This document shows positions 26,478-37,374 of a stretch of 64,000 nt of DNA, one piece after another. A program made the translations under genes and the position numbers. This DNA is from an uncultured Thioclava sp. (GTDB lineage: Bacteria; Pseudomonadota; Alphaproteobacteria; Rhodobacterales; Rhodobacteraceae), in contig NZ_CAJYBT010000001.1 of the NCBI RefSeq assembly GCF_913064665.1, forward strand, positions 62,001 to 126,000, written 5' to 3'. Under the pieces are notes generated by a model that was given only the letters and a program-made list of their open reading frames with translations, was not told the origin of the DNA and ran no database searches. The number at the start of each line of letters is the position of its first letter. The first letter of the stretch is position 1.

Positions 26478-27265
26478 GCGGGGCCAGCATGAGCATGACG
26501 CAAACCTCTACACTCGATCGCACCGGCACACCGCTTGTCGAACTGCGCAACATCTCGATTGCCTTTGGCGGGGTCAAGGCGGTCGATCACGTCACGATCG
26601 ACCTGTTCCCCGGCGAGGTCGTGGGGCTTTTGGGCCATAACGGCGCGGGCAAATCGACGCTGATCAAATGCCTCTCGGGTGCTTACCAGATGGATTCGGG
26701 TGAGATTTTCATCAATGGCGAGAAGGCCGAGATCCGCAATCCGCGCGATGCGCGCGACTGCAACATCGAGACGATCTATCAGACCTTGGCGCTGGCAGAT
26801 AACCTTGATGCGGCGTCGAATCTGTTTCTGGGGCGCGAGATCACCGGCCCCGGCGGCTTTGTCGATGACGACCGGATGGAGGCCGAGACGCGCAAGATCA
26901 TGGGCCGTCTCAACCCCAATTTCCGTAAGTTCAAAGACCCGGTAAAGGCGCTTTCGGGCGGTCAGCGGCAATCGGTGGCCATCGCGCGTGCGGTCTATTT
27001 CAACGCCCGCATCCTGATCATGGATGAACCCACCGCCGCCCTTGGCCCGCACGAGACGCAGATGGTGGCCGAGTTGATCGAAGAGCTAAAAGCGCAGGGG
27101 CTTGGGATTTTCCTGATTGAACATGACATCCACAACGTGATGCGCCTGTGTGACCGCGCAAGCGTGATGAAAAACGGCCAACTTGTCGGAACTGTGAATG
27201 TCGATGAGGTCACCGATGAGGATATCCTTGGCATGATCATCTTGGGTAAGAAACCGGAGGCATAA
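26474..27265 (+). CDS. xylG: Xylose ABC transporter ATPase, single-domain form
   Basis: The 263-residue ATPase has Walker [10 protein letters not shown], signature LSGGQRQSV and Walker [12 protein letters not shown]. Enterobacterial XylG is about twice as long with two fused ATPase domains; this one has a single domain like FrcA-type proteins, so it probably works as a homodimer. Start at 26474 overlaps the xylH stop; ATGs at 26489 and 26495 are alternatives. It overlaps xylB by one base. Confidence 0.9.
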   Translation: MSGASMSMTQTSTLDRTGTPLVELRNISIAFGGVKAVDHVTIDLFPGEVVGLLGHNGAGKSTLIKCLSGAYQMDSGEIFINGEKAEIRNPRDARDCNIETIYQTLALADNLDAASNLFLGREITGPGGFVDDDRMEAETRKIMGRLNPNFRKFKDPVKALSGGQRQSVAIARAVYFNARILIMDEPTAALGPHETQMVAELIEELKAQGLGIFLIEHDIHNVMRLCDRASVMKNGQLVGTVNVDEVTDEDILGMIILGKKPEA

Positions 27266-28701
27266 TGTTTCTTGGATTGGATCTTGGCACATCCGGGCTG
27301 AAAGGCATTCTGATGGATGACGCTCAGCATGTGCTGGCCGAAGCCACACATCCGCTGAGCGTTTCACGCCCGCAAGAAGGCTGGTCAGAACAATCTCCCG
27401 CCGACTGGCTGCGCGCGACCGAAGCGGTGCTGGGGGCCTTGGCCGCACATGATCTCTCGAAGGTGCGTGGGATCGGGTTGTCGGGGCAGATGCACGGCGC
27501 GACCTTGCTGGACGCGTCGGGCGATGTGTTGCGGCCCTGCATCTTATGGAACGACACCCGCGCCCATCGCGAGGCTGCCGAGCTGGATGGCGACCCGCAG
27601 TTTCGCCAGATCACCGGGAATATCGTGTTTCCGGGCTTTACCGCGCCGAAACTTGTCTGGATCGCCCGGCATGAGCCCGAGACATTCGCCAAGGTGTCGA
27701 AGGTGCTTTTGCCCAAAGACTACCTGCGTTTCTGGCTGACTGGCGAACACGTGGCCGAGATGTCGGACGCCGCGGGCACAAGCTGGTTTGATACCGGCGC
27801 GCGCGATTGGTCGGATGCGCTTTTATCCGCCACCGACATGCGCCGCGAGCAGATGCCGCGTCTTGTCGAGGGCTCGGAGGTTTCGGGCGTGGTGCGCTCC
27901 GAATTGGCGGCGCGATTTGGCCTTGGGCGCGACGTGGTCGTAGCGGGCGGGGGCGGCGACAATGCCGCCTCGGGGATCGGTGTTGGCGTGGTCAAGGCGG
28001 GGCAGGCCTTTGTCTCGCTGGGCACCTCGGGGGTGCTGTTCGCCGCCAATGACGGCTATCAGCCCGACCCAGCCAGTGCCGTGCACAGTTTTTGCCATGC
28101 CCTTCCTGATACCTGGCACCAGATGGGCGTGATCTTGGCCGCAACCGACGCGCTGAATTGGTATGGGCGGCTGCTGAATACGGATGTGGCCGATCTGACC
28201 GATGCGCTGGGCGATCTGGCGGCTCCGGGCAAAACCCGCTTCCTTCCTTATCTCGGCGGAGAGCGCACGCCGCTCAACGATGCCGCGATCCGTGGCGCGT
28301 TCATCGGGTTGGAGCATGCGACCGACCGGGCGGCGGCCACGCGCGCCGTTCTGGAAGGGGTGACCTTTGCGATCCGCGATTGCCGCGATGCGCTGGCCGC
28401 GACCGGCACCCGGATCGAAAGCCTTCTGGCGGTCGGTGGCGGGTCGCGCTCGCGCTATTGGTGTCAGGCGATTGCCACCGCGCTGGGCACGCCCGTCTCG
28501 CTGCCAGTAGCAGGGGACTTCGGCGGAGCGTTCGGCGCGGCGCGGCTGGGCATGATGGCCGCCACCGGGGCCGGTGCCGAGATCGCCACCCCTCCCACAA
28601 TCTCGGCCGTGATCGAACCCGTCGCGGCCCTTTCTGACGCATTCGACGCAGGTCACGCGCGCTACCGCGCCGCAGCTTTAGCCATCAAGGGACTGACATG
28701 A
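27265..28701 (+). CDS. xylB: Xylulokinase
   Basis: The 478-residue FGGY kinase has [14 protein letters not shown] at the N-terminus, the xylulose-binding [11 protein letters not shown], the catalytic Asp in [15 protein letters not shown] and a [11 protein letters not shown] adenine-binding block. It converts D-xylulose to xylulose-5-phosphate. Length and motifs match XylB closely. Coupled by overlap to xylG upstream and xylA downstream (ATGA). Confidence 0.95.
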   Translation: MFLGLDLGTSGLKGILMDDAQHVLAEATHPLSVSRPQEGWSEQSPADWLRATEAVLGALAAHDLSKVRGIGLSGQMHGATLLDASGDVLRPCILWNDTRAHREAAELDGDPQFRQITGNIVFPGFTAPKLVWIARHEPETFAKVSKVLLPKDYLRFWLTGEHVAEMSDAAGTSWFDTGARDWSDALLSATDMRREQMPRLVEGSEVSGVVRSELAARFGLGRDVVVAGGGGDNAASGIGVGVVKAGQAFVSLGTSGVLFAANDGYQPDPASAVHSFCHALPDTWHQMGVILAATDALNWYGRLLNTDVADLTDALGDLAAPGKTRFLPYLGGERTPLNDAAIRGAFIGLEHATDRAAATRAVLEGVTFAIRDCRDALAATGTRIESLLAVGGGSRSRYWCQAIATALGTPVSLPVAGDFGGAFGAARLGMMAATGAGAEIATPPTISAVIEPVAALSDAFDAGHARYRAAALAIKGLT

Positions 28702-29999
28702 CGGACTTTTTCAACGGCATTACTCCGATCAAATACGAAGGCCTCGACGCCAGCAGCGATCTGGCCTTTCGCCATTACAATCCAGACGAGATCGTCATGG
28801 GCAAGCGGATGGCCGATCATCTGCGTTTCGCCGTCGCCTATTGGCACAGTTTCGCATGGCCCGGCGGCGACCCGTTTGGCGGCCAGACCTTTGAGCGCCC
28901 TTGGTTTGGCGACACGATAGATTTGGCCAAGCTGAAAGCTGATGTGGCCTTTGAGATGTTCGATATTCTCGGCGCGCCTTTCTTTTGTTTTCACGATGCC
29001 GATGTGCGCCCTGAAGGCGCGGATTTCGCCGAAAATACGCGCAATCTCGAAGAGATCGTCGATTACTTCGCACAGAAGATGGAAAGCTCAAAGACGCGCC
29101 TTCTTTGGGGCACGGCGAACCTGTTTTCGCATCGCCGCTTTATGTCTGGCGCTGCGACCAACCCCGATCCCGAGGTGTTCGCCTGGTCCGCCGCGACGGT
29201 GAAAACTTGCATGGATGCGACCCACAAGCTGGGTGGCGAGAACTACGTGCTTTGGGGCGGGCGAGAGGGTTATGAGACGCTGCTCAACACCGACCTGACC
29301 CGCGAGGCCGAGCAGGCCGGGGCGTTCCTGTCGATGGTGGTCGATTACAAGCACAAGATCGGTTTCAAAGGCGCGATCCTGATCGAACCCAAGCCGCAAG
29401 AACCCTCCAAGCATCAATATGATTACGATGTCGCCACGGTTTACGGGTTCCTCAAACGCTTTGGGCTTGAGAACGAAGTGAAGGTGAATATCGAGCAGGG
29501 CCACGCGATTTTGGCTGGGCACAGCTTTGAACATGAGCTGGCGCTGGCGGCCTCGCTGGGGATTTTCGGCTCGATCGACATGAACCGCAACGACTATCAA
29601 TCGGGCTGGGATACCGATCAATTCCCAGACAACGTCCCCGAGATGGCGCGCGCCTATTACGAGGTGCTCAAGGCGGGTGGCTTTACCACGGGCGGGACGA
29701 ATTTCGACGCCAAACTGCGCCGTCAATCGCTGGATCCCGAGGATTTGATCGCAGCCCATGTCGGCGCGATGGATGTTTGCGCGCGCGCGCTCAAGGCGGC
29801 TGCGGCGCTGCTGGAAGATGGCGCGTTGGAAGAGGCCCGCAAGGCCCGTTATGCGGGTTGGGACGCGCCCGAGAACCGAGCGATGCTGACCTCTGATCTT
29901 GCGACAATCGAGGCGCGGGTGCGCAGTCAAGGGATCAACCCCGCCCCGCGATCTGGCCGACAAGAGCGGCTAGAGAACCTTTGGAACCGCTTTGTCTAA
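28698..29999 (+). CDS. xylA: Xylose isomerase
   Basis: The 433-residue TIM-barrel enzyme converts D-xylose to D-xylulose. Catalytic His99 and Asp102 lie in [10 protein letters not shown]; the metal-binding [16 protein letters not shown] and the [14 protein letters not shown] signature are intact. It ends the xylose operon; a double-hairpin structure follows and separates it from the convergent beta-galactosidase gene. Confidence 0.96.
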   Translation: MTDFFNGITPIKYEGLDASSDLAFRHYNPDEIVMGKRMADHLRFAVAYWHSFAWPGGDPFGGQTFERPWFGDTIDLAKLKADVAFEMFDILGAPFFCFHDADVRPEGADFAENTRNLEEIVDYFAQKMESSKTRLLWGTANLFSHRRFMSGAATNPDPEVFAWSAATVKTCMDATHKLGGENYVLWGGREGYETLLNTDLTREAEQAGAFLSMVVDYKHKIGFKGAILIEPKPQEPSKHQYDYDVATVYGFLKRFGLENEVKVNIEQGHAILAGHSFEHELALAASLGIFGSIDMNRNDYQSGWDTDQFPDNVPEMARAYYEVLKAGGFTTGGTNFDAKLRRQSLDPEDLIAAHVGAMDVCARALKAAAALLEDGALEEARKARYAGWDAPENRAMLTSDLATIEARVRSQGINPAPRSGRQERLENLWNRFV

Positions 30000-30003
30000 G
30001 GAC

Positions 30004-30052
30004 CGGGGCTTGGTGATCGCACAAGATGACCAAGCCCCGCTTTGGCGGGGCT
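30004..30052. terminator. Competing hairpins between convergent xylA and beta-galactosidase genes
   Basis: Two stems share one strand: an 11-base-pair stem (30004-30014 with 30029-30039) and an 8-base-pair stem (30033-30040 with 30045-30052). They cannot form together. Neither is followed by a U-run on the plus strand. The placement between converging operons suggests a bidirectional terminator; the alternative pairing is reminiscent of attenuators but there is no downstream gene to attenuate on the plus strand. Confidence 0.6.
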
Positions 30053-30095
30053 CGTCGCGCCCCAGCGCAAAACCATCTGTGGGGCTTCAACGCCC

Positions 30096-32360
30096 TTACT
30101 CGCCTCCGGACCTTGGTCGAGTTATGGGGCCGTGGCTTGCGATTCCGGGCGCAACGATCTCAATTTCGCTCTGCACGCTTTGATCGCGCAGCCGCGCTGT
30201 CAGACGCACGGTGCCCTGATCGCCACTCAGTCGCAGCCAACAGCCCGTTGCGCCCCCCGCCAGCACCGGACAAGCCGGGCCGATCAACCGAGCAGGGCCC
30301 TCGACGCTTAGAAACACCGGCTCATTGAGGAAGTGCAGCTTGTTGCCCGCCTGATCGCGCGCGCGGATCATGACGCGAATTTCGTCATCGGGCGCGGCCT
30401 CGGCGCGGGTCACGTCTGGGGAAGCCTCAAGCGCCGTAAACAGCGCATCGGCGGGGAAAATCCGCTCGGTGACCGGTTTTCCGTTTACGAACCCGGTGAC
30501 CTTGCCGCCATGCCAGCTTTCGCCCCACTGACCCAGCTCGGCCTCGGTGAAATGGCGATGATCGATGATGATCGGTGGATGGGGTAGATGCGGGAAGCGG
30601 TCGCGGTCGGGACCGACGCGCTTGACGACATCGGCATAAGATAGCTCAACCTCATCGCAGTTGCTCAGCACGATCAGGGGCAGCACGCCGCCGATATTGC
30701 GCTCGCCGCGCGCCCAGACGGTGACCGGCTCCATCACGATCTTATCCTCGGGCGGCATCTGACTGGCATAGGCATAGGCAGCGAATTTCGGTTCGCGGAA
30801 AATGCTCATCACGCCGTGATGGCAAATCCGGTCGCCTGCGCCGAAATCTTTATGCGTGTTATAGTCAAACATGCACCAACCAATGCAGCCCGCGATCCCG
30901 GCATCCGGGTCATGCGCGGCGTTTAGCACCTCAAGATGGCGCAGCACATGTTCGTGCTGGCGATGTTCGGGATCGCCCGCCTTGGTGGGATACATATGGC
31001 CGTTATATTCGGTCACCAGATAGGGCACGCGGTTGGGCAGCCCGGTCACCTCTTGCTGATCGCGCAAGCCCATGCGCGGGCGGTTCGTGCCGGGCCTTTC
31101 GAACTCGCCCAGAACGAAATCATTCATCGTATAGACGTCTTCGAGCAGATGGCTGTCGGGAATGCAGCGCACGCCGCCAGTGGGGCGGGTTGGGTCAAGG
31201 TCATGGGCGAGCGCGTTGGTGCGGTAGTAGAAGTCATCCGCATCGCGGCTTTCATTGATGCGCACGCCCCAGATGATGATCGAGGGGTGGTTCCAGTCGC
31301 GCCGGATCATCCGCCCGACATTTTCAACCGATTCATCTTGCCAGCCGGCGCCGCCAATATGTTGCCAGCCGGGGATCTCCTCAAAGACCATCAGGCCGAT
31401 CTCGTCACAGCGATCCAGAAAATACGGGCTTTGCGGATAATGCGAGGTGCGCACGATATTGCAGCCCAGATCAAAGCGCAAAATCTCGGCGTCGCGTTCT
31501 TGGCTGCGCTGGCCCTGTGCATAGCCAGAATAGGGAAAGCTTTGGTGGCGGTTCAACCCGCGCAGCACGACCCGTTCGCCGTTGAGTAAAAACCCGTCGG
31601 GGGTGAAAATTGCGTCGCGAAAACCGAAGCGCTGAACGAGACGATCACCGCTATCGGGCAGCGTGGTTTCTAGCGTGTAAAGCGCCGGAGTCTCGGGGGA
31701 CCAGAGCGTTATTTTCGATAAATCAGAAAATTCAATATTATCAGAAACAACCGTTTCACGTCGCGCAATTTCCACGCCCTCGGGATCGCGCAGCACCAGG
31801 TCCACGGCGCCGGGTTGTGACGTTTCGAGCTTCACCACCACGCGCTTCTGGCTTGCCAGCACATCAGGCGTCTCGATCTTGAGGCTTTGGATATGGCGCG
31901 CAGGAAGCACTTCCAGCCAGACATCGCGATAAATCCCGGCATAGGTCAGATAGTCGATCCGTCCGCCAAAAGGCGGGATCTCGGGGTTTTCACTGCCGTC
32001 GATGCGCACCGTCACGCGGATTATTCCCGACCCAAGCGGATTTTCCAGTGGCACGGTAAACGGCGTGTACCCGTCGCGGTGGCGCGTCACCTCGACCCCG
32101 TTCACCCAGACCACGGCATCCACCATCGCCGCGTCAAAGCGCAACTGCACGACTTTGCCCGTCCAATCGGGCTGCCAGTCAATCTCGCGCTGATAGGTGA
32201 AGACGCGCTGAAACGCGCGCTCGTCGAAATAGCTCATCTCGAGGTCGACGGCGTTATGAGGCAGCGTCACGCGCGCGCCTTGCATCGCTGCCTGCGTCCA
32301 GTCCGGCTCGAACCCTTCAGTAAAGTGCCAGTCGGTGTTCAGTTTGGTGATCTTGCGCAT
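30096..32360 (-). CDS. Glycoside hydrolase family 2 beta-galactosidase
   Basis: The 754-residue protein has GH2 architecture: jelly-roll sugar-binding domain, immunoglobulin-like domain, TIM barrel and C-terminal beta domains. The acid/base is Glu370 (WGVRINES) and the likely nucleophile is Glu451 (VTEYNG). No signal peptide, so it acts on imported beta-galactosides in the cytoplasm. It is shorter than E. coli LacZ and lacks its C-terminal domain 5. ATG 32360 follows the dgoD stop by one base with GGAG upstream. Last gene of the leftward galactose arm. Beta-glucuronidase is an alternative GH2 activity, but the neighbours favour galactosides. Confidence 0.88.
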   Translation of the reverse strand: MRKITKLNTDWHFTEGFEPDWTQAAMQGARVTLPHNAVDLEMSYFDERAFQRVFTYQREIDWQPDWTGKVVQLRFDAAMVDAVVWVNGVEVTRHRDGYTPFTVPLENPLGSGIIRVTVRIDGSENPEIPPFGGRIDYLTYAGIYRDVWLEVLPARHIQSLKIETPDVLASQKRVVVKLETSQPGAVDLVLRDPEGVEIARRETVVSDNIEFSDLSKITLWSPETPALYTLETTLPDSGDRLVQRFGFRDAIFTPDGFLLNGERVVLRGLNRHQSFPYSGYAQGQRSQERDAEILRFDLGCNIVRTSHYPQSPYFLDRCDEIGLMVFEEIPGWQHIGGAGWQDESVENVGRMIRRDWNHPSIIIWGVRINESRDADDFYYRTNALAHDLDPTRPTGGVRCIPDSHLLEDVYTMNDFVLGEFERPGTNRPRMGLRDQQEVTGLPNRVPYLVTEYNGHMYPTKAGDPEHRQHEHVLRHLEVLNAAHDPDAGIAGCIGWCMFDYNTHKDFGAGDRICHHGVMSIFREPKFAAYAYASQMPPEDKIVMEPVTVWARGERNIGGVLPLIVLSNCDEVELSYADVVKRVGPDRDRFPHLPHPPIIIDHRHFTEAELGQWGESWHGGKVTGFVNGKPVTERIFPADALFTALEASPDVTRAEAAPDDEIRVMIRARDQAGNKLHFLNEPVFLSVEGPARLIGPACPVLAGGATGCWLRLSGDQGTVRLTARLRDQSVQSEIEIVAPGIASHGPITRPRSGGE

Positions 32361-32361
32361 C

Positions 32362-33510
32362 TTACCACTCCGCAAAGCTGCCATCGGCATGACGCCAGAT
32401 GGGGTTGCGCCAGCGATGCCCTTCGGCGGCGGCCTGGCGCACCTTGTCCTCGTTGACCTCAATGCCAAGCCCCGGCCCCTGCGGGATCGCGACAAAGCCG
32501 TCTTGATAGGCGAACACCTTGGGATCGATCAGGTAATCCAGCAAATCCGAGCCCTGATTGTAGTGAATGCCCAGCGATTGTTCCTGAATGAAGGCGTTGT
32601 AGCAGACCGCATCCAGTTGCAGGTTCGCCGCCAGCGCGATCGGCCCCAGAGGGCAGTGCAGCGCCAGCGCAACATCATGGGCCTCGGCCATCGCGGCGAT
32701 CTTGAAGGTCTCGGTGATGCCGCCGGAATGGCTGGGATCGGGCTGGATGATATCGACGAAGCCGCCTGCCAGAACCTCCTTGAAATCCCAGCGCGAATAG
32801 AGCCGCTCGCCCAATGCAATCGGCGTTGCGCAATGATTGGCGATCTCGCGCAGCACCTCGGCATGTTCGCTCAGAACCGGCTCTTCGATGAACATCAAGT
32901 TGAATGGTTCCAGCTCTTTGGCAAGCTGTTTGGCCATCGGGCGATGCACCCGACCGTGAAAGTCGATCCCGATCCCGAAATCGGGGCCCATCGCCTCGCG
33001 GATCGCCTGCACGCGCGCCAGAACGGCGTCGATTTTGGCGTGGCTGTCGATGAATTGCAGCTCTTCGGTGGCGTTCATCTTAACCGCCGTGAAGCCGCGC
33101 TCACCGCATTCGCGCGCCATGTTCGCGGTGTCGCCGGGACGATCGCCGCCGATCCAGCTATAGACCCGAATGCGATCACGCTGCTGGCCACCCAAAAGCG
33201 CATGCACCGGCACGCCTAGCGCGCGGCCCTTGATGTCCCACAGTGCCTGATCAATGCCCGCAATGGCCGACATATGAATGCCGCCGCCGCGATAAAATCC
33301 GCCGCGATACATCACCGTCCAATGGTCCTGAATATGGCCGGGATCCTTGCCGATCAGATAGTCCGAGAGTTCCTCGACACAGGCTGCAACGGTCGCCGCG
33401 CGCCCCTCAAGGACCGGTTCGCCCCAGCCGCTGATCCCCTCATCGGTCGAGATTTTCACAAAGCACCAGCGCGGCGGGACGATGAATGTTTCGATGGCGG
33501 TGATTTTCAT
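32362..33510 (-). CDS. dgoD: D-galactonate dehydratase
   Basis: The 382-residue enolase-superfamily enzyme is the same length as E. coli DgoD. Metal ligands Asp183, Glu209 and Glu235 and catalytic His185 and His285 fall at the same numbers as in the E. coli enzyme. It converts D-galactonate to 2-keto-3-deoxygalactonate. It overlaps the mutarotase stop in ATGA. With dgoK and dgoA on the other arm it completes the lower galactonate pathway. Confidence 0.94.
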   Translation of the reverse strand: MKITAIETFIVPPRWCFVKISTDEGISGWGEPVLEGRAATVAACVEELSDYLIGKDPGHIQDHWTVMYRGGFYRGGGIHMSAIAGIDQALWDIKGRALGVPVHALLGGQQRDRIRVYSWIGGDRPGDTANMARECGERGFTAVKMNATEELQFIDSHAKIDAVLARVQAIREAMGPDFGIGIDFHGRVHRPMAKQLAKELEPFNLMFIEEPVLSEHAEVLREIANHCATPIALGERLYSRWDFKEVLAGGFVDIIQPDPSHSGGITETFKIAAMAEAHDVALALHCPLGPIALAANLQLDAVCYNAFIQEQSLGIHYNQGSDLLDYLIDPKVFAYQDGFVAIPQGPGLGIEVNEDKVRQAAAEGHRWRNPIWRHADGSFAEW

Positions 33511-34460
33511 TTTGACCTCGTGGTGAATGCCAGCCGGGTTTGATGGAAATAGCTTTCGCCGGGTTCCAGGATGGCATTGGGAGAATCGGGGCGATTGGGC
33601 GCGTCTGGCCAGGCTTGCGGTTCAAGGCACAGCGCGTGATTCACGGGCACGCCGACTGCGGGGCTATTGACCGTGTATAGCTGCAAGCCCGGCTGGTTCG
33701 TCACAATCTGCATGACCCGACCCGAGACAGGGTCATACAGCGTCGCGGCCTCATGCATCTCTTCGCCGACCTCCAGACAAAAGCAATGATCAATGCCCGG
33801 ATCACCTTGCCGCAAGACCGGGCGCAGCGCGCGATAATCAAACATCGTATCAGCCACTGGCCGGGGCGCGCCCAGCGGGATCAAGGCGGCATCAACGGGC
33901 AAATAGCGCTGCGCGTTGATACAAAGCAGATGATCGCGCACCGGCCCTCCCCCGGCGAGGTTGAAATAGCCATGCGAAGTAATCGAAACCGGACAGGCGC
34001 GCGAGACGCGGGCGCGATAGGTCAGGGTCAGCGTGCCCGGCTCGGACAGGGCAAACTCGGCCTCGACCTCCAGATCACCGGGAAAGCCCTGATCGCCATC
34101 AGGACTGAAAAGCCCCAAAGTCACCCTGTCGGCGCGGTGATCAAGCACCTGCCAATCGCGCCGATCAAACCCATCAATACCGCCATGCAAACAGGTCGGG
34201 CCCTCATTCGCGCTTAGATCGCATGTCTCGTCGTTGAGCGTAAAGCGCGCAGAGCCGATGCGATTGGCAAACCGCCCCACCGTTGCGCCATGAAATCCGC
34301 GCGCGTGGCGATGATCGCGCGGGTCTTTCGGACCCATCAGCACCTCGCCTAGAACTCCATCCCGATCCGGCACTTGCAGCGAATGCAGCACCGCGCCAAA
34401 GGGTAGAATGACGGCCTGCACGCCCGAGGGCAGCGCGATTTTGCACATTGGCTCAGCCAT
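33507..34460 (-). CDS. galM: Aldose 1-epimerase (galactose mutarotase)
   Basis: The 317-residue beta-sandwich enzyme has the [16 protein letters not shown] substrate-site block, [12 protein letters not shown], catalytic His in [10 protein letters not shown] and late Glu in [12 protein letters not shown]. It interconverts alpha and beta sugars, supplying the anomer used by the 1-dehydrogenase. ATG 34460 overlaps the dehydrogenase gene by eight bases and has an AGAGGTG SD; a long upstream open frame inside the neighbouring gene is an artefact. Confidence 0.9.
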   Translation of the reverse strand: MAEPMCKIALPSGVQAVILPFGAVLHSLQVPDRDGVLGEVLMGPKDPRDHRHARGFHGATVGRFANRIGSARFTLNDETCDLSANEGPTCLHGGIDGFDRRDWQVLDHRADRVTLGLFSPDGDQGFPGDLEVEAEFALSEPGTLTLTYRARVSRACPVSITSHGYFNLAGGGPVRDHLLCINAQRYLPVDAALIPLGAPRPVADTMFDYRALRPVLRQGDPGIDHCFCLEVGEEMHEAATLYDPVSGRVMQIVTNQPGLQLYTVNSPAVGVPVNHALCLEPQAWPDAPNRPDSPNAILEPGESYFHQTRLAFTTRSK

Positions 34461-35385
34461 GGGGCACCTCTTGAAACGGTTCAACTTGCTGCGTGCGACC
34501 ACACAGAAACGCATCCGCGACCAACCGCAGCGGCGTGACATCGACATCCCTTTCGCCCCGCGCAACCAGATCGCGGAACCGGGCATAAAGCGTAGCATAT
34601 TCTGAACGGTCCGGAGCCGGCTGCACCCGCCCGTCAATCGCGAAGCGCGCCCCGCCCTGATCAAGCGTTGCGCGACCTTCGTCGGTGTCGAACTGGATGC
34701 GCCATAGCTCAGCGCCAGTTTCACGCCAGTCGAAATTGGCCCCGATTGGCACCGCGCCCGCGCGCATCTCAAGGCTGGCCGCGATAGGGGTTTCACGCCC
34801 CTCTGGCACCGAAAGGTCTGCCGAGATCAAACGCACCGGATCGGCCAGAACCGCAGTCAGAATTGAAAGCGCATTGATACCGGGATCGAACACGCCGAGG
34901 CCACCCGCCTGCCAAATCCACTGCTGGCCCGGATGCCATTTGCGCACGTCTTCACGCCAGTCGATCTGCACCGCGCGCAGGCGTTGTCCGGCCAACCACG
35001 CACGCGCCAAATCAACCGCCACTGCCGCGCGCGAATGCCAACTTGCAAACAGCGTCAGCCCACGGCGCGCCGCTTCCTCGCGCAGGGCCTCGACTTCGGA
35101 GACGGTGGCGCCGGGGGGCTTTTCCAGCATCAGATGACGCCCCGCGCGCAGCACCGACATCGCCTGATCGAAGCGGCCTTGCGGCGGGGTGCAAAGCGAA
35201 ATCGCACCGATATCAGGCTGAGCTGCGAGCAGCGCGTCGATATCGGGGTAGCAGGGCAGATCGGGCAGCGTCGCGTTGCGGCTGGCCAGAGCGGCCAGAT
35301 GCACACCGTCAACCTGTTCAAGCGCAGGCAGGTGCTGCGCGCGCGCAATCGCGCCCAAGCCGACAAGACCGATCGCAAGGCTCAT
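34453..35385 (-). CDS. Gfo/Idh/MocA-family D-galactose (or L-arabinose) 1-dehydrogenase
   Basis: The 310-residue protein has an N-terminal Rossmann domain ([17 protein letters not shown]), the MLEKPPGAT motif with the catalytic Lys, [13 protein letters not shown], and a C-terminal domain with [10 protein letters not shown] and [15 protein letters not shown]. These blocks match the pseudomonad galactose dehydrogenase and Azospirillum L-arabinose 1-dehydrogenase group, which oxidise the sugar to its 1,4-lactone. The linked dgo genes favour galactose. It overlaps the ABC ATPase gene in ATGA. Confidence 0.88.
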   Translation of the reverse strand: MSLAIGLVGLGAIARAQHLPALEQVDGVHLAALASRNATLPDLPCYPDIDALLAAQPDIGAISLCTPPQGRFDQAMSVLRAGRHLMLEKPPGATVSEVEALREEAARRGLTLFASWHSRAAVAVDLARAWLAGQRLRAVQIDWREDVRKWHPGQQWIWQAGGLGVFDPGINALSILTAVLADPVRLISADLSVPEGRETPIAASLEMRAGAVPIGANFDWRETGAELWRIQFDTDEGRATLDQGGARFAIDGRVQPAPDRSEYATLYARFRDLVARGERDVDVTPLRLVADAFLCGRTQQVEPFQEVPHG

Positions 35386-36443
35386 GGGCGCACGCGCGCG
35401 CCAGTATCGGCGCGAAACACATAGACATCTTCCGGGTCAAAGCGCAGCCCGACTGTGCCGCCGCCTGCGGTCGAAAGCCGCTGATCGGTCTCCACGATCA
35501 CGCGTTCCCCGCTTGGCGCGCGCAGATGGGCATAGCTGACGCCGCCAAGGTTTTCCGCCATATCGACAGCAAAAGCACCCGCATCCGCGACGATCTTGAG
35601 CGCATTTGGCCGCAAACCGACCTCGACTTCGGTGCCCTCGGGCGGCAGGGCCAGCGCCACATTGATCGCGCTTTCCAGTCCCGGAACTTCGATTGCGCCA
35701 CCTTTGATCCTCCCGGCGAGGAAATTCATCGAGGGCGAGCCGATGAAGCCCGCCACGAAACGATTGTCGGGGTCGTCATACAGGTCCATCGGCGCGCCGA
35801 CCTGTTCGATATTGCCCGCGCGCAGCACCACGATCTTGTCGGCCATCGTCATCGCTTCGACCTGATCATGGGTGACGTAGATCATCGTTGCGCCGATCTC
35901 GCGATGCAGCCGGGCGATCTCGGCGCGCATCTCGACACGCAGTTCCGCATCGAGGTTGGAGAGCGGCTCGTCAAACAAAAATACCTGCGGCCCGCGCGTG
36001 ATGGCCCGCCCGATGGCGACGCGCTGGCGCTGACCGCCGGACAAGGCGGCGGGCTTGCGATCCAGCAGCGGCTCCAGCTTGAGGATATCGGCCGCCTCGC
36101 GCACTTTCGCGGCGATTTCGGCCTTGGGGTGGCCGTTCATCTTGAGGCCAAACCCCATATTTTCGGCTACCGTCATATGCGGATAGAGCGCGTAGGTCTG
36201 AAATACCATCGCAATGCCGCGCTCGGCAGGTTCGGCATGGGTGACGTCGTGATCGCCAATTCGGATCGCGCCACCGCTGGTGTTTTCGAGCCCCGCGATC
36301 ATACGCAGCAATGTCGATTTCCCACAGCCAGACGGGCCAACAAAAACGCAAAACTCCCCCGGCTCGACCATCAGATCGACACCGTGGATTACCTCAGCCT
36401 CGCCAAACCGTTTGACGATTTTTTGCAATGCAACTCCGCTCAC
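35382..36443 (-). CDS. UgpC/MsmK-type sugar ABC transporter ATPase
   Basis: The 353-residue protein has Walker [10 protein letters not shown], signature [14 protein letters not shown], Walker [17 protein letters not shown] and a C-terminal TOBE/regulatory domain. It powers the sugar importer whose binding protein and permeases are encoded on the other side of the divergent promoter. Start: GTG 36443 overlaps the IclR stop (GTGA) and lies 7 bases after GGAGG; the in-frame ATG at 36479 is inside the regulator gene and less likely. Confidence 0.9.
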   Translation of the reverse strand: MSGVALQKIVKRFGEAEVIHGVDLMVEPGEFCVFVGPSGCGKSTLLRMIAGLENTSGGAIRIGDHDVTHAEPAERGIAMVFQTYALYPHMTVAENMGFGLKMNGHPKAEIAAKVREAADILKLEPLLDRKPAALSGGQRQRVAIGRAITRGPQVFLFDEPLSNLDAELRVEMRAEIARLHREIGATMIYVTHDQVEAMTMADKIVVLRAGNIEQVGAPMDLYDDPDNRFVAGFIGSPSMNFLAGRIKGGAIEVPGLESAINVALALPPEGTEVEVGLRPNALKIVADAGAFAVDMAENLGGVSYAHLRAPSGERVIVETDQRLSTAGGGTVGLRFDPEDVYVFRADTGARVRP

Positions 36444-37249
36444 TGTCCGTCCTCCCTGTTTTGCTCTGGAAAGCGCCATGCAGCGGCGGCTTTTGCGATT
36501 TGCTGCGCTGCCTCAAGCAAAAGCGGCGCGTATGATTCCAGCGCGTCATGACCCTCGCGTTGGCCTGCCGTGATCGACAAGGCCCCCAGAACGCGCCCGC
36601 TTTGCGACAAGATGGGGGCGGCGATGCAGCGAATGCCGGGTTCGTGCTCCTCGGCATCCCAGGCGAACCCACGAACGCGGATGGCCTCCAATTCTTTGCG
36701 CAGCGACTGCGCATCGACCAAAGTATGCTCGGTGAAGCGATGAAAGCTTTGGCGCGCGATGGCGGCCTCTAATGGCTCTGGGGCCAGATGGGCCAGCATC
36801 GCCTTGCCCACGCCCGTGCAGTACGCCGGCCCAACCTTGCCCGATTGCGAGAACATCTCGACCGGGCGCGCGGCGTTGCGCTTGTCGACATAGAGCACCA
36901 TGCCCTGATCAAGCTGCGCCAGATGCAGCGTCTGCCCGGTCTTGGCCGACAGCGCATCCAGATAGGGCGCGGCGACCGGCGCGAGCGAGCTTTGCGCCCA
37001 AGCCGCATGTGCAAGACGCACCAAACGCAGCCCCGGCGCGTAGCTTTGGCGTTCGTCATCATAGGCCAGCATGCCCTGATTGGTCAGCGTTTGCAGAAAG
37101 CGATACAGCGTGGCCTTGGGCAGCCCCGAGACCGGCAGCAACTCTGCAAACCGGACTGGGCGCGCAAAGCCTGCAACAAGGTCCAGTACGCCAAGCGTTC
37201 GCCCGACAGTGCCGTCTTCATGCGCAGGTTGGGGTTCGTGTTTGCTCAT
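36440..37249 (-). CDS. IclR-family transcriptional regulator of the galactoside regulon
   Basis: The 269-residue protein has an N-terminal winged helix ([20 protein letters not shown]) and an IclR effector domain with the [16 protein letters not shown] block. ATG 37249 follows GGAGGAGG; an open frame upstream runs into the promoter. It is the first gene of the leftward arm and divergent from the binding-protein gene, so it probably controls both arms and responds to galactose, galactonate or a keto-deoxy intermediate. Confidence 0.88.
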   Translation of the reverse strand: MSKHEPQPAHEDGTVGRTLGVLDLVAGFARPVRFAELLPVSGLPKATLYRFLQTLTNQGMLAYDDERQSYAPGLRLVRLAHAAWAQSSLAPVAAPYLDALSAKTGQTLHLAQLDQGMVLYVDKRNAARPVEMFSQSGKVGPAYCTGVGKAMLAHLAPEPLEAAIARQSFHRFTEHTLVDAQSLRKELEAIRVRGFAWDAEEHEPGIRCIAAPILSQSGRVLGALSITAGQREGHDALESYAPLLLEAAQQIAKAAAAWRFPEQNREDGQ

Positions 37250-37374
37250 AGGCCTCCTCCACAGGACTGTTGACAGGATGCGCGATTCACGGCAGCATTT
37301 CAATATGTAAAACAAGGTTTCAACATATGGAACTAAATTAGGAGCCTTGCTTGCAGAAACCGGGAGGAGAACCG
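37250..37374. promoter_or_regulatory. Divergent promoter/operator of the galactoside regulon
   Basis: TTGACA at 37270-37275 is a plausible rightward -35 with CAGCAT 17 bases later. Two related AT-rich boxes, TTTCAATATG (about 37298-37307) and TTTCAACATATG (37318-37329), lie in direct orientation 20 bases apart and are candidate IclR-protein sites; GTTTCAACATATGGAAC is also a weak palindrome. A GGGAGGAG SD precedes the rightward gene. Confidence 0.5.
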
